A stretch of 64,000 nucleotides of DNA from Hasllibacter halocynthiae (lineage in GTDB: Bacteria; Pseudomonadota; Alphaproteobacteria; Rhodobacterales; Rhodobacteraceae). Both the position numbers and the translations under genes were made by a program. The stretch is from NCBI RefSeq assembly GCF_003003095.1, contig NZ_PVTT01000002.1, forward strand, positions 1,161,501-1,225,500, given 5' to 3'. Shown piece after piece: positions 36,767 to 45,635 of the stretch. Positions within the stretch are counted from its first letter, which is position 1, and each line of letters opens with the position of its first letter. The notes beneath the pieces are model-generated. The model searched no databases. It saw nothing but the letters and a program-made list of their open reading frames with translations, and was not told where the DNA came from.

Positions 36767-37780
36767 ATGACTGACCAAATCCCAGAAAGCCCCATCGGGA
36801 CCGCCGTCGTCGCGGGCGGGAGCGCCGGGATCGGACGCGCTGTGGTGCAGCGGCTGGTCGGCCGGGGCTACCGCGTCGGCGTCATGGCCCGGGGCGAGGC
36901 GCGCCTGCGCGAGATGGAGGACGAGTTCGGAACCGACTGGATCAAGGGCGTCCCCTGCGACGTGGCGGAAGCCGACGAGGTCGCCCGCGCCGCCCGCGAG
37001 ATCGTCGCTTGGGGCGGCGACCTCGAGATCTGGGTGAACAGCGCCATGCTGACCGCCTTCACGCCCTTCCGTGAGATGCCCCCGGAGGAGTTCGAGGCCA
37101 TCGTCGGCGCGACCTTCCTCGGTCAGGTGAACGGGGTGCGCGAGGCGCTGCGGCACATGCAAGCCGGCACCATCGTCTGCATCGGATCGGGGCTGAGCTA
37201 CCGGGCCGTGCCCATCCAGTCGGCCTATGTCGCCTCCAAGCACGCCGTCCACGGCTTCGTCCATGCCGTGCGGTCCGAGCTGATCGCCGAGGAGGTGCCG
37301 ATCACGCTCTCGGAGGTGATGCTGCCGGGCGTGAACACGCCGCAGTTTGATTGGGCACGGAACCGCATGGACGAGCATCCCCAACCCGCCCCGCCGATCT
37401 ATCAGCCGGACGTCGCCGCGCGCGGCGTCATGAAGGCGATCGACGAAGGCCTCGAGGAAGTCATCGTGGGCAAGCCCGCGGTGGAGTTGATCTTCGGCAA
37501 CATGGTCGCGCCCCACTGGCTCGACCGCCTGATGGCCCGCAAAGGGATCGAGGGGCAGAAGAATGACGACGACCGCACCCACCCCGACCGGGGTCCCAAC
37601 ACGTTCGAGCCGGCCGAATACCCCTCCACCGCCTATGGCTCCTTCGGGGACCGGGCGCGCAGCAGCGGCCTGATCATCGACGGCGGCACGGCGAGGGCGG
37701 TCGCCTTCGGCGCGCCTATGATCCTCGCCCTCGGGGCGGGCATGGCGGCGGGGGCCGCGCTCGCCCGTCGTCGCCGCTGA
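36767..37780 (+). CDS. SDR family oxidoreductase with C-terminal membrane anchor
   Basis: 337 residues. VVAGGSAGIGRAVVQ is the cofactor loop, VNSAM replaces the usual NNAG, and catalytic Ser/Tyr/Lys are in IGSGLSYR and YVASKHA. A C-terminal extension of about 80 residues ends in FGAPMILALGAGMAAGAALARRRR, a probable single membrane anchor. Extended SDRs of this type occur in stress islands and are unassigned. Second gene of the SDR pair; a GC hairpin follows. Confidence 0.85.
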   Translation: MTDQIPESPIGTAVVAGGSAGIGRAVVQRLVGRGYRVGVMARGEARLREMEDEFGTDWIKGVPCDVAEADEVARAAREIVAWGGDLEIWVNSAMLTAFTPFREMPPEEFEAIVGATFLGQVNGVREALRHMQAGTIVCIGSGLSYRAVPIQSAYVASKHAVHGFVHAVRSELIAEEVPITLSEVMLPGVNTPQFDWARNRMDEHPQPAPPIYQPDVAARGVMKAIDEGLEEVIVGKPAVELIFGNMVAPHWLDRLMARKGIEGQKNDDDRTHPDRGPNTFEPAEYPSTAYGSFGDRARSSGLIIDGGTARAVAFGAPMILALGAGMAAGAALARRRR

Positions 37781-37788
37781 CCTCGTTC

Positions 37789-37819
37789 GGCCCCGCCTCA
37801 TACGAGAGGGGGCGGGGCC
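37789..37819. terminator. Hairpin between convergent genes
   Basis: ggccccgcc (37789-37797) pairs with ggcggggcc (37811-37819), loop 13 bases, no T-tract. It lies between the convergent SDR and GH13 genes. Confidence 0.45.
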
Positions 37820-37834
37820 CGCGCCCGTTCGGCC

Positions 37835-39418
37835 CTAACGCTCCCAGATGGCGGCCGTTCGGGCGGGCAGGTTCCCTTCGACCACGGAAGAGGCGAAGAC
37901 GGGCGCCTCGCCCTCCGATCCTTCCGGCAGGGCTGCCGTGTCCGAGCCGAAGTTCATGAGCGCGATCCACCCCCGCCCGCCGTCCCCCGCGAGGTGGACG
38001 GCGAGCCGCCCCCCCTCGACTTCCATGCCTTCGACCCGCGCCGTCGCCAGGCCGGCCTTCTTGCGGAAGCGGACGAGGCGGCGGACGTAGGCGAGGGTGC
38101 TGCCCTCGTCCGCCTCCTGCGCGGCGACCGACAGGCAGGGCCCCCAGCGCATAGTCAGCCATGGCGTGCCGGCGGTGAAGCCGAAGCCGACATAGCCCTC
38201 GGCCCAGGGGATCGGCACCCGTGCACCCTGCCGGCCCGGACCGTCGGGCCAGTAGAGTCGGTCGAGCGGGTCGTCGTCCTCTTCGTAGTCGAGGAACGGC
38301 TGGGGCAGGCCCAACTCCTCGCCCTGATAGATCAGCCACGGGCCCGGCATCAGCGCGAGCGCCGTCATCAGGAAGCGCGCGTCCCGGGGCAAGCCGTCGC
38401 CATGCGCGGACGCCGGCCGGGGCTGGTCGTGGGAGGACAGCCACCAGAGGAAGCTGCCCGGCACCTCCAGCCGCTCGCAGACGTCGCGGACGGTTCCCGG
38501 CCTCATCCCGCCCGCGGCGAGGTCCGTGGTGTAGGCCGCATCCAGGGCGTTCGGGCCGCAGAGACGGTTCACCAGCTCGACCGACTGGTTACCGGAGGTT
38601 ATCTCGCCCAGGAGATAGGCGTCCTCGCCCGCCCAACCGCGCACGATGGGTCCCCATTCGGCCCCGTCGCCTGGCATCATGTCGTGGACGTGGTCCTGCA
38701 TCGTGTAGGGGTTGAACGACGGCCCTGTGACCTTCCGGCGCGTCTGCGGATCGGCGGGCGGATTGTCGCGGAACCCCTCGTCCCACATGTAGGAGGTGAT
38801 CGCGTCGAAGCGGAACCCGTCGACCCCCCGCTCGCGCCAGCCGCGCATCATGGCGCGAAGCGCCGTCTTCACCGCATCGTTGCGAAGGTTCAGGTTCGGC
38901 TGGCAGTCGAGGAACTGGTGGGCATAGTACTGCTCGCGCCGGTGGCTCCACGTCCAGGCGGGCGGGCCGAACTGCGACAGCCAGTTGTTCGGCGGCGTGC
39001 CGTCGGGCTTTGGGTCGCGCCAGATGTACCAGTCGTCGTACCCGCCCTCGCGCTCCACCGACTTGGCGAACCAAGCGTGCCGGTGCGAGGTGTGGTTCAG
39101 CACCTGGTCGATCATGACGAGCAGCCCTTGGTCATGCGCGGCCCGGACCACCGCGTCGAAATCCGCCATGGTGCCGAAACGCGGGTTCACGAGCGCGTGG
39201 TCCTGCACGTCGTAGCCGCCGTCGAACATCGGCGAGAGGAAGAAGGGCGCGATCCAGATCGCGTCCACGCCAAGATCCGCGACGTACCCCATCCGCGCCG
39301 CGATCCCCTTCAGATCCCCCTCGCCGGAGCCGTCGGTGTCGAAGAACGAGCGGGGATAGACCTCGTAGATGACGGGGGCGGCGGGCCATTTGCCGCGCCG
39401 GGGTCTTTCGATGGCCAA
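37835..39418 (-). CDS. GH13 alpha-glucosidase/alpha-amylase family enzyme
   Basis: 527 residues. (beta/alpha)8 enzyme: VIYEVYPRSFFDTDGSGEGD at the start, the nucleophile Asp in GFRFDAI, the acid/base Glu in YLLGEIT and the third acid in SSHDQPR. The sequence is closest in style to oligo-alpha-glucosidases (GH13 subfamily with sucrose/maltose-type substrates). A TTG at 39418 preceded by ggaagga is preferred; an ATG at 39454 lacks a ribosome binding site but is possible (539 residues). It follows the SDR at 39494 on the same strand, probably one operon, and may release glucose during stress recovery (inference). Confidence 0.85.
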   Translation of the reverse strand: MAIERPRRGKWPAAPVIYEVYPRSFFDTDGSGEGDLKGIAARMGYVADLGVDAIWIAPFFLSPMFDGGYDVQDHALVNPRFGTMADFDAVVRAAHDQGLLVMIDQVLNHTSHRHAWFAKSVEREGGYDDWYIWRDPKPDGTPPNNWLSQFGPPAWTWSHRREQYYAHQFLDCQPNLNLRNDAVKTALRAMMRGWRERGVDGFRFDAITSYMWDEGFRDNPPADPQTRRKVTGPSFNPYTMQDHVHDMMPGDGAEWGPIVRGWAGEDAYLLGEITSGNQSVELVNRLCGPNALDAAYTTDLAAGGMRPGTVRDVCERLEVPGSFLWWLSSHDQPRPASAHGDGLPRDARFLMTALALMPGPWLIYQGEELGLPQPFLDYEEDDDPLDRLYWPDGPGRQGARVPIPWAEGYVGFGFTAGTPWLTMRWGPCLSVAAQEADEGSTLAYVRRLVRFRKKAGLATARVEGMEVEGGRLAVHLAGDGGRGWIALMNFGSDTAALPEGSEGEAPVFASSVVEGNLPARTAAIWER

Positions 39419-39493
39419 GTATCGTCCTTCCAAGCGCGCGTCGCGCCGCGACATAGGCCGCGGCGCGCGCCGTTCCAGAACGGGTGAGGCGCC

Positions 39494-40387
39494 TCAGGCG
39501 CCGACGATCTCGCCGCCGTTGGGATGCAGGGTCTGCCCGGTGTAGTAGCTGCCGTCCGAGGACGCGAAGAAGAGGTAGGCGGTCGCGACCTCCCAGGGCT
39601 GGCCCGGACGGCCCATCGCGACGTCGCCGCCGAAGCCCTCGACCTCCTCGGCGGGCATGGTGCCAGGGATGAAGGGCGTCCAGATGGGACCCGGCGCCAC
39701 GGCGTTCACCCGGATGCCCTTGCCCACCAGGGCCTTCGCCATCGAGCGGCTGAACGCCAGGGTGGCGCCCCGCGTCGTCGAGTAGGTGATGAGCGACGCG
39801 TTCCCGGCGAAGGCGTTGATGGAGGTGGTGTTGATGATCGACGCCCCCTCCTTCAGATGCGGCAGCGCGGCCTGCGTCGTGAAGAGGTAGCCCATGATGT
39901 TCGACTCGATCATGCGGCGCATCCGCTCCTCGGAGAGGGCGCCGAAGTCCTGGTCGAGCCATTGCTGCGCGCCGTTGTTCACCAGGACGTCGAGCGCGCC
40001 GAACCGGGACACGGTCTCCTCCACGGCGCGGGTCGCGTTCTCCTTGACGCCGAGGTCGCCGGGGATGAGCAGGCATTCAGAGCCTTCCTCCTCCTCGACG
40101 ATGCGCCTCGTCTCCTCCGCGTCGCGGTCTTCTTCGAGATAGGCGACCGCGATCCTCGCGCCTTCCCGCGCGAAGAGGACGGCCGTCGCCCGGCCGATGC
40201 CGCTGTCACCGCCGGTGATCAGCGCGACCTTGCCCTTCAGCTTGCCCACGCCCGGATGGCGGGGCGCGTAGTCGGGTGGCGGATCCATCTCGTATTCGTT
40301 CGCGGGCATCGAGTCCTGCGACTGAGGGGGGATGTCCTCCGCCTTGGGCGGGGTGCGGGGCTGGGTGGTACTGGAATGCTCGGCCAT
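39494..40387 (-). CDS. SDR family oxidoreductase (general stress YhdF-like)
   Basis: 297 residues with the 45-residue N-terminal extension of the YdaD/YhdF stress SDRs (PPQSQDSMPANEYEMDPPPD). TGGDSGIGRATA is the NADP loop, NNGAQQ the structural motif, and Ser is in NTTSINAF. The catalytic YxxxK is YSTTR here: the Lys is replaced by Arg, which may lower or change activity. The tail NGGEIVGA is typical. An EcfG-like promoter with an 18-base spacer lies 33 bases upstream. Confidence 0.88.
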   Translation of the reverse strand: MAEHSSTTQPRTPPKAEDIPPQSQDSMPANEYEMDPPPDYAPRHPGVGKLKGKVALITGGDSGIGRATAVLFAREGARIAVAYLEEDRDAEETRRIVEEEEGSECLLIPGDLGVKENATRAVEETVSRFGALDVLVNNGAQQWLDQDFGALSEERMRRMIESNIMGYLFTTQAALPHLKEGASIINTTSINAFAGNASLITYSTTRGATLAFSRSMAKALVGKGIRVNAVAPGPIWTPFIPGTMPAEEVEGFGGDVAMGRPGQPWEVATAYLFFASSDGSYYTGQTLHPNGGEIVGA

Positions 40388-40419
40388 GACGCTCTCCTCG
40401 GTGCGTGTGCTGCCAAGCG

Positions 40420-40446
40420 AACGCCGGTGCCCCCGGGGGATGTTCC
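40420..40446 (-). promoter_or_regulatory. Possible sigma-EcfG promoter of the 39494 SDR operon
   Basis: Minus strand GGAAC (40446-40442), 18 bases, CGTT (40423-40420). Both boxes are perfect, but the spacer is one base longer than the usual 16-17. Leader of 33 bases. Confidence 0.42.
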
Positions 40447-40526
40447 AGCATCGGGGGAGGGAATGCCGGCGTCGCCGCCGGCGGGGGGTGGCGTGGGCCG
40501 ATCGCGGCCCGCGCCGATGCTGCGCC

Positions 40527-40733
40527 TCAGGCGAGCTTGATGTCGATCGCGCTCTCGCGGCCGTCGCGGCCGGACTCGAGCTCGTAGTTGACCTTCTGGT
40601 CGTCGGCGAGGCCGGTCAGTCCGGCGCGCTCGACGGCCGAGATGTGGACGAAGACGTCCTTGCCGCCGCCGTCGGGGGCGATGAACCCGTAGCCTTTGGT
40701 CGTGTTGAACCACTTCACGGTGCCGCTCGGCAT
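40527..40733 (-). CDS. cspA: Cold shock protein CspA family
   Basis: 68 residues. MPSGTVKWFNTTKGYGFIAP with RNP1 (KGYGFI) and RNP2 (VFVHISAV) intact. Nucleic-acid-binding OB-fold protein acting as RNA chaperone. It is a single gene; more than 350 bases upstream contain no gene on the minus strand, so a long cold-shock leader is possible. Confidence 0.96.
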   Translation of the reverse strand: MPSGTVKWFNTTKGYGFIAPDGGGKDVFVHISAVERAGLTGLADDQKVNYELESGRDGRESAIDIKLA

Positions 40734-41090
40734 ATCCGCTTTCCCTTCATGTATTGCCGCCCGCAGGATGCGGCGGCGGTCGGCGTCAGCGTATCGGGTG
40801 CCGACGCACGTCCCGAAGGGCGCGCAGGCAGAAACGTCCTCAGCACCCCACACATGACGCCGGCGGGGCCCTGGGGCAAGGGGCAAAGGCGAACGGCCGC
40901 GCGTCCCGGCCCCGAGGGGCCGCGCGCACGCCTGGAAGGTGCCCACCGCGTCCGCACGGGTAGGCGGCACGCCGCCTACGGGCGGCGCGGGGCCGGGGGC
41001 GGAACGCGCGCGGCCGTCGCTCTGCTGGGGTATGGCGCATGCGTAAGGCGGGGGGTAGTTCGGTACATCCCCCGCCCGGAGCCGCCTTTC
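40734..41090. other. Divergent region cspA/FkbM gene
   Basis: About 350 bases without a gene. It holds one perfect inverted repeat (40960-40979, arms gtaggcggc and gccgcctac, loop 2). It may contain the cspA 5' leader; no CSP-box-like motif could be named. Confidence 0.4.
40960..40979. repeat. Perfect inverted repeat
   Basis: Arms gtaggcggc and gccgcctac separated by two bases. Starts with GTAG like the REP elements 1.4 kb on, but the palindrome includes the GTAG. Could be an operator or a REP-like remnant. Confidence 0.45.
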
Positions 41091-41762
41091 ATGACCGATC
41101 TCGACGATCCGATCCGCACGGTCCACGGCCTCGTCGTGCCCCGTTCCCGGTTCCTGAACGACCGCCGGGCCGAGCGGATCGCCGCCGGCCGCTACGAAGG
41201 GCAGGAGATCGCGGGCGCCCTCGCCCTCGTGCGGGAGGGGGACCGCGTGCTCGAGCTGGGGGCGGGGATCGGCGTCGTCGGCGCCACGGTGGCGCTGGCC
41301 CGCGGGCCTTCGGCCGTCCTCTCCTTCGAGGCGAACCCCGCCCTCATCCCTTCCATCGAGGCGCTCCACGCGGCGAACGGGCTCACGAACGTGGAGCTGC
41401 GGCACGCCGTGCTCGACGCCTCGCCCGACCGGCCCGCGACGCGGCCCTTCGCCGTCCACGCGAGCTATCTGGGCTCCTCGCTGGGGGGGGCGGGGCGGCG
41501 GGTGGACGTGCCCACCGCCGGCTGGGACGACGTGGTGGGCGCGCTGCGGCCCGACGTGCTGATCTGCGACATCGAGGGCGGCGAGGCGGAGCTGTTGGGC
41601 CGGGTGGACCTCTCGGGCATCCGCGCCGCGGTGGTCGAGTTCCACCCCGGCGCCTACGGCGTGGCGGGGATGCGCGCCTGCAAGCGCGCCCTACGCGAGG
41701 CGGGGCTGGAGCCCGTGAAGGACCTCTCGACCCGCACCGTCTGGGCGGCGGAGCGGGGCTAA
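41091..41762 (+). CDS. FkbM family methyltransferase
   Basis: 223 residues. SAM-binding VLELGAGIGVVGA near residue 60, LSFEANPALIPSIEA as motif II, and DVLICDIEGGEAELL, the FkbM-type acidic motif, then VVEFHPGAYG. FkbM enzymes O-methylate sugars or polyketides; the acceptor here is unknown. No operon partner is evident; the next gene downstream is the RAYT transposase 350 bases on. Confidence 0.85.
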   Translation: MTDLDDPIRTVHGLVVPRSRFLNDRRAERIAAGRYEGQEIAGALALVREGDRVLELGAGIGVVGATVALARGPSAVLSFEANPALIPSIEALHAANGLTNVELRHAVLDASPDRPATRPFAVHASYLGSSLGGAGRRVDVPTAGWDDVVGALRPDVLICDIEGGEAELLGRVDLSGIRAAVVEFHPGAYGVAGMRACKRALREAGLEPVKDLSTRTVWAAERG

Positions 41763-42116
41763 GCGCAACGGCCAGGGCCTTGGGCGCGCGAGGAGATCCG
41801 GCGGGCGCCGGGGCAGCGCGCGGCGCGGCAGGATTCCGTCAACCTTTCGCTGGCATCGTGCGGGCGAGGGAGGAATCGGAATGCGGCGACGAAGCGTCCA
41901 CATCGGGGGACTGGCAGGGGCATGCGGGGCGGGGGCCGCGCGGGGACGGGAGAGGTGCGTCCGCCGCCCGGCGGCGGATCGGCGGAACGTGCGGATCCCG
42001 GGGGCGTCCGGACGGGGTCACGGGTCGCCCCGGCGGGGCCGACCGGACGGGCGGGCCGGCGGTGCCGCGGAACGGGGTTCACCCCGCCTTAACCATTCGG
42101 ACGGCAGGATCGGAGT
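41763..42116. other. Gap between FkbM gene and RAYT
   Basis: About 350 bases. No gene, no strong repeat. Short frames in all directions have no similarity. Only the presumed RAYT leader (cggagt before the ATG) can be pointed out. Confidence 0.4.
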
Positions 42117-42749
42117 ATGCCGAACTACCGCCGCCCCCGCGTCCCCGGCGCGTCGGTCTTTGCCACCGTCTGCCTCGCCCGGCGAGGGTCCTGGCTGCTG
42201 GTCGAGGAGGTCGCCCGGCTGCGCACGGCCGTCCGGGCGACGCTGGCGGAGCGGCTCGTGGGGGTCGCGGCCTGGGTCGTCTTGCCGGACCACATGCATT
42301 TCGTGTGGGACCTGCCGGAGGGGGACAGCGACTATGCGGTCCGGATCGGCGCGATGAAGGCGCGGTTCTCGGCGAGCCTGCGGCGGGACTGTCGTAGGTC
42401 GGGCTTCAGCCCGACATCGTTCGACGGCGGAACCGGGGGCGTCGGGCTGAAGCCCGACCTACGATGGGGGGATGGACGCGCGACGAGGCGACCGCTGGGG
42501 CGGCCGCGGGCGGAGCGGCGGGAGGCCGGGATATGGCAGCGGCGGTTCTATGAGCACCACCTGCGCGGCGAGGAGGAGCGGGCGGCGGCGGTGGCGTATT
42601 GCGACAGGAACCCGGCGAGGCACGGGTTGGTGGAGGACGCGCGCGATTGGCCGTTCTCGACCGCGTGGCGCGGGCGGGGGGAGCGGCGGGCGCCGGTGCG
42701 GTGGGACGGGACGTTCGCGATTGGAAGCGAGGCAGATGAGCGAGCGTAG
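42117..42749 (+). CDS. REP-associated tyrosine transposase (RAYT)
   Basis: 210 residues, Y1/IS200-like domain of the TnpA_REP family. VVLPDHMHFVWDLPEGDSDY carries the HUH motif (HMH); IWQRRFYEHHLRGEEE and the YCDRNPARHGLVEDARDWPFST block match the RAYT C-terminus. Residues about 93-116 (RRSGFSPTS to VGLKPDLRW) are encoded by an inverted pair of REP palindromes inside the gene, in frame; the family normally has no such segment. The TAG stop is itself part of a third REP (GTAGG). Domesticated transposases of this kind are thought to maintain and spread REPs. Confidence 0.88.
   Translation: MPNYRRPRVPGASVFATVCLARRGSWLLVEEVARLRTAVRATLAERLVGVAAWVVLPDHMHFVWDLPEGDSDYAVRIGAMKARFSASLRRDCRRSGFSPTSFDGGTGGVGLKPDLRWGDGRATRRPLGRPRAERREAGIWQRRFYEHHLRGEEERAAAVAYCDRNPARHGLVEDARDWPFSTAWRGRGERRAPVRWDGTFAIGSEADERA
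42394..42462. repeat. REP pair (type 1) inside the RAYT gene
   Basis: Head-to-head copies: GTAG followed by the palindrome gtcgggcttcagcccgac at 42394-42415, and its exact reverse complement at 42441-42462, 25 bases apart. Together a BIME-like unit, translated as part of the transposase. Confidence 0.88.
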
Positions 42750-42843
42750 GTCGGGCTTCAGCCCGACACCCGGCCGTTCGGCCGGGTCCCGTGGCGATGT
42801 GGATGGAGGGATGCGGGGGATGTCGGGCTGAAGCCCGACCCAC
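42746..42843. repeat. REP pair (type 1) at the RAYT 3' end
   Basis: Same element at 42746-42767 (its GTAGG contains the RAYT stop) and an inverted copy at 42822-42843 ending CCAC instead of CTAC. Between them lies a further hairpin (42768-42787, acccggcc/ggccgggt). Confidence 0.88.
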
Positions 42844-42871
42844 AGGGGATCGGTGCGCCCGCGAGGCTGGC

Positions 42872-42893
42872 GTAGGTCGGGCTTCAGCCCGAT
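42872..42893 (+). repeat. Single REP (type 1)
   Basis: GTAG plus gtcgggcttcagcccgat, with the last base differing from the other copies; no inverted partner nearby. Confidence 0.8.
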
Positions 42894-42948
42894 GCGGGGC
42901 CGGTTCACGGGACGGGACACGGCCCGGCGCGCCCCCGTTCGCGGCGTC

Positions 42949-43011
42949 GTAGGGCGGAACTCGTTCCGCCTTTCCGGGCGGCGGAGCGTGGCGGAACGAG
43001 TTCCGCCCTAC
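42949..43011. repeat. REP pair (type 2)
   Basis: A second palindrome family, GTAG followed by ggcggaactcgttccgcc, at 42949-42970, and its reverse complement at 42990-43011. Same GTAG head and length as type 1 but an unrelated stem sequence. Confidence 0.85.
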
Positions 43012-43148
43012 GGGGGTGGGAGATTCGGCACGCCGGTTAGGAGCTCGTCGGCGCAGGTGGGGTCATAATACAATTGTCATGCAGTGTCCGGCGCCTGCAT
43101 ACTCCCGGAAAGGATTATTTCTGCTAACGCTGCATTGTTGGCTTCTTC

Positions 43149-43343
43149 TTATTGAGCCAGTTCCAGCATCATTTCGGTTACATCGTCTGAGAATTCACCG
43201 TCGTAAGCCGAAAGCGTTTGCCGATAGGTTTCTTTGATACTTTCATCGAACGACGACCGGTCGATAAGCCTTGAGGCAGCTTCTCGGAGGCCATGCAAGT
43301 TCCAGAAACTTCCAGCCACCACCCCGAAATACCCATCATTCAT
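43149..43343 (-). CDS. Small protein continuing the abortive-infection-like gene
   Basis: 64 residues, AT-richer than the neighbourhood: MNDGYFGVVAGSFWNLHGLR to TEMMLELAQ. Its ATG overlaps the stop of the upstream gene, so it is either a coupled partner or the C-terminal part of the same protein after a -1 frameshift. No family recognised alone; soluble and acidic. Confidence 0.5.
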   Translation of the reverse strand: MNDGYFGVVAGSFWNLHGLREAASRLIDRSSFDESIKETYRQTLSAYDGEFSDDVTEMMLELAQ

Positions 43344-43806
43344 CGAAGCGAGCCGAGAATCATCTCTTCTGGCGGCCTTAGGTGACGATGAAGGTATTCC
43401 CAGTTTGTTAGGAATACATTCGTTCCAGTCAACAGCGTATGTTGCCGACTCACTCTTAGGTGACTTTCGGCGCCTGCCACTAACGACAGAATTGAGAAGA
43501 ACGAACTATCGAATGATTGCCTCTCAAGAGCTTCTGACTGTTCCCGTGTAAGTTTTTCTTGCCCCTCCAGTATTTGTCTGGTGTCGTTACGCTCCTCCTT
43601 AACGAGATTCAGTTCTTCTCTCTGAGATGCGAACGCCAGGACAAGAAAGAACAAGGCAGTTCCTGAAAAGAGGGCGTTCGAAGCTCCGAATGTGTCTCCA
43701 AACGTTCCACCTTCTTGCCCGCTCAGGATCGCGTAAGTCAGATTGATCAGATAAACGATCCCGACAACCATCGCGGCCCAGACTACGACTGAACGCTTTA
43801 CTACCA

Positions 43807-43807
<1 letters not shown>
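43340..43807 (-). CDS. Abortive-infection-like (putAbiC-type) membrane protein
   Basis: 155 residues. Two membrane segments (VVWAAMVVGIVYLINLTYAI; NALFSGTALFFLVLAFASQ) lead into a coiled coil (REELNLVKEERNDTRQILEG) and then EALERQSFDSSFFSILSLV. This order, with the xxLExQxFxxxFFxLL block, is the N-terminal signature of the putative phage abortive infection family (PF16872-like). Full-length members are clearly longer, so this one is short or split with the next frame. No ATG fits; a GTG at 43807 overlapping the ettA stop is assumed, an ATG at 43771 is an alternative. AT-rich, probably acquired. Confidence 0.55.
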
Positions 43808-45459
<1,652 letters not shown>

Positions 45460-45614
45460 TGGGGATGCTCTCGGATTCGGGTGCGTTCGGGGGTCGGGGT
45501 GCACTTAGAGGCGCGGGAAGCCGGGGTGAAGCCCGGGCCGGGGAGGTGGAGCGGGCCGGGCCGCGCGAGAGGTCGGCACGCCCGCCCGGGCGGGGGCGCT
45601 TCGGCCCGCCGGTC

Positions 45615-45635
45615 GCGGGACGGGTTCCGCGCTAC
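45615..45635 (-). repeat. REP-like element (type 2) at the rhlE stop
   Basis: Eighteen of 21 positions match the type 2 REP at 42990-43011 (reverse-complement orientation GTAG then the stem). The GTAG holds the rhlE TAG stop, exactly as a type 1 REP holds the RAYT stop. The hairpin is preserved through a G:T pair. Confidence 0.5.

Noticed and set aside
42750-43148. CRISPR-like array because of repeated palindromes
   Set aside because: Repeats are inverted pairs with GTAG heads, variable spacing and two sequence families, which is the REP/BIME pattern; no cas genes.
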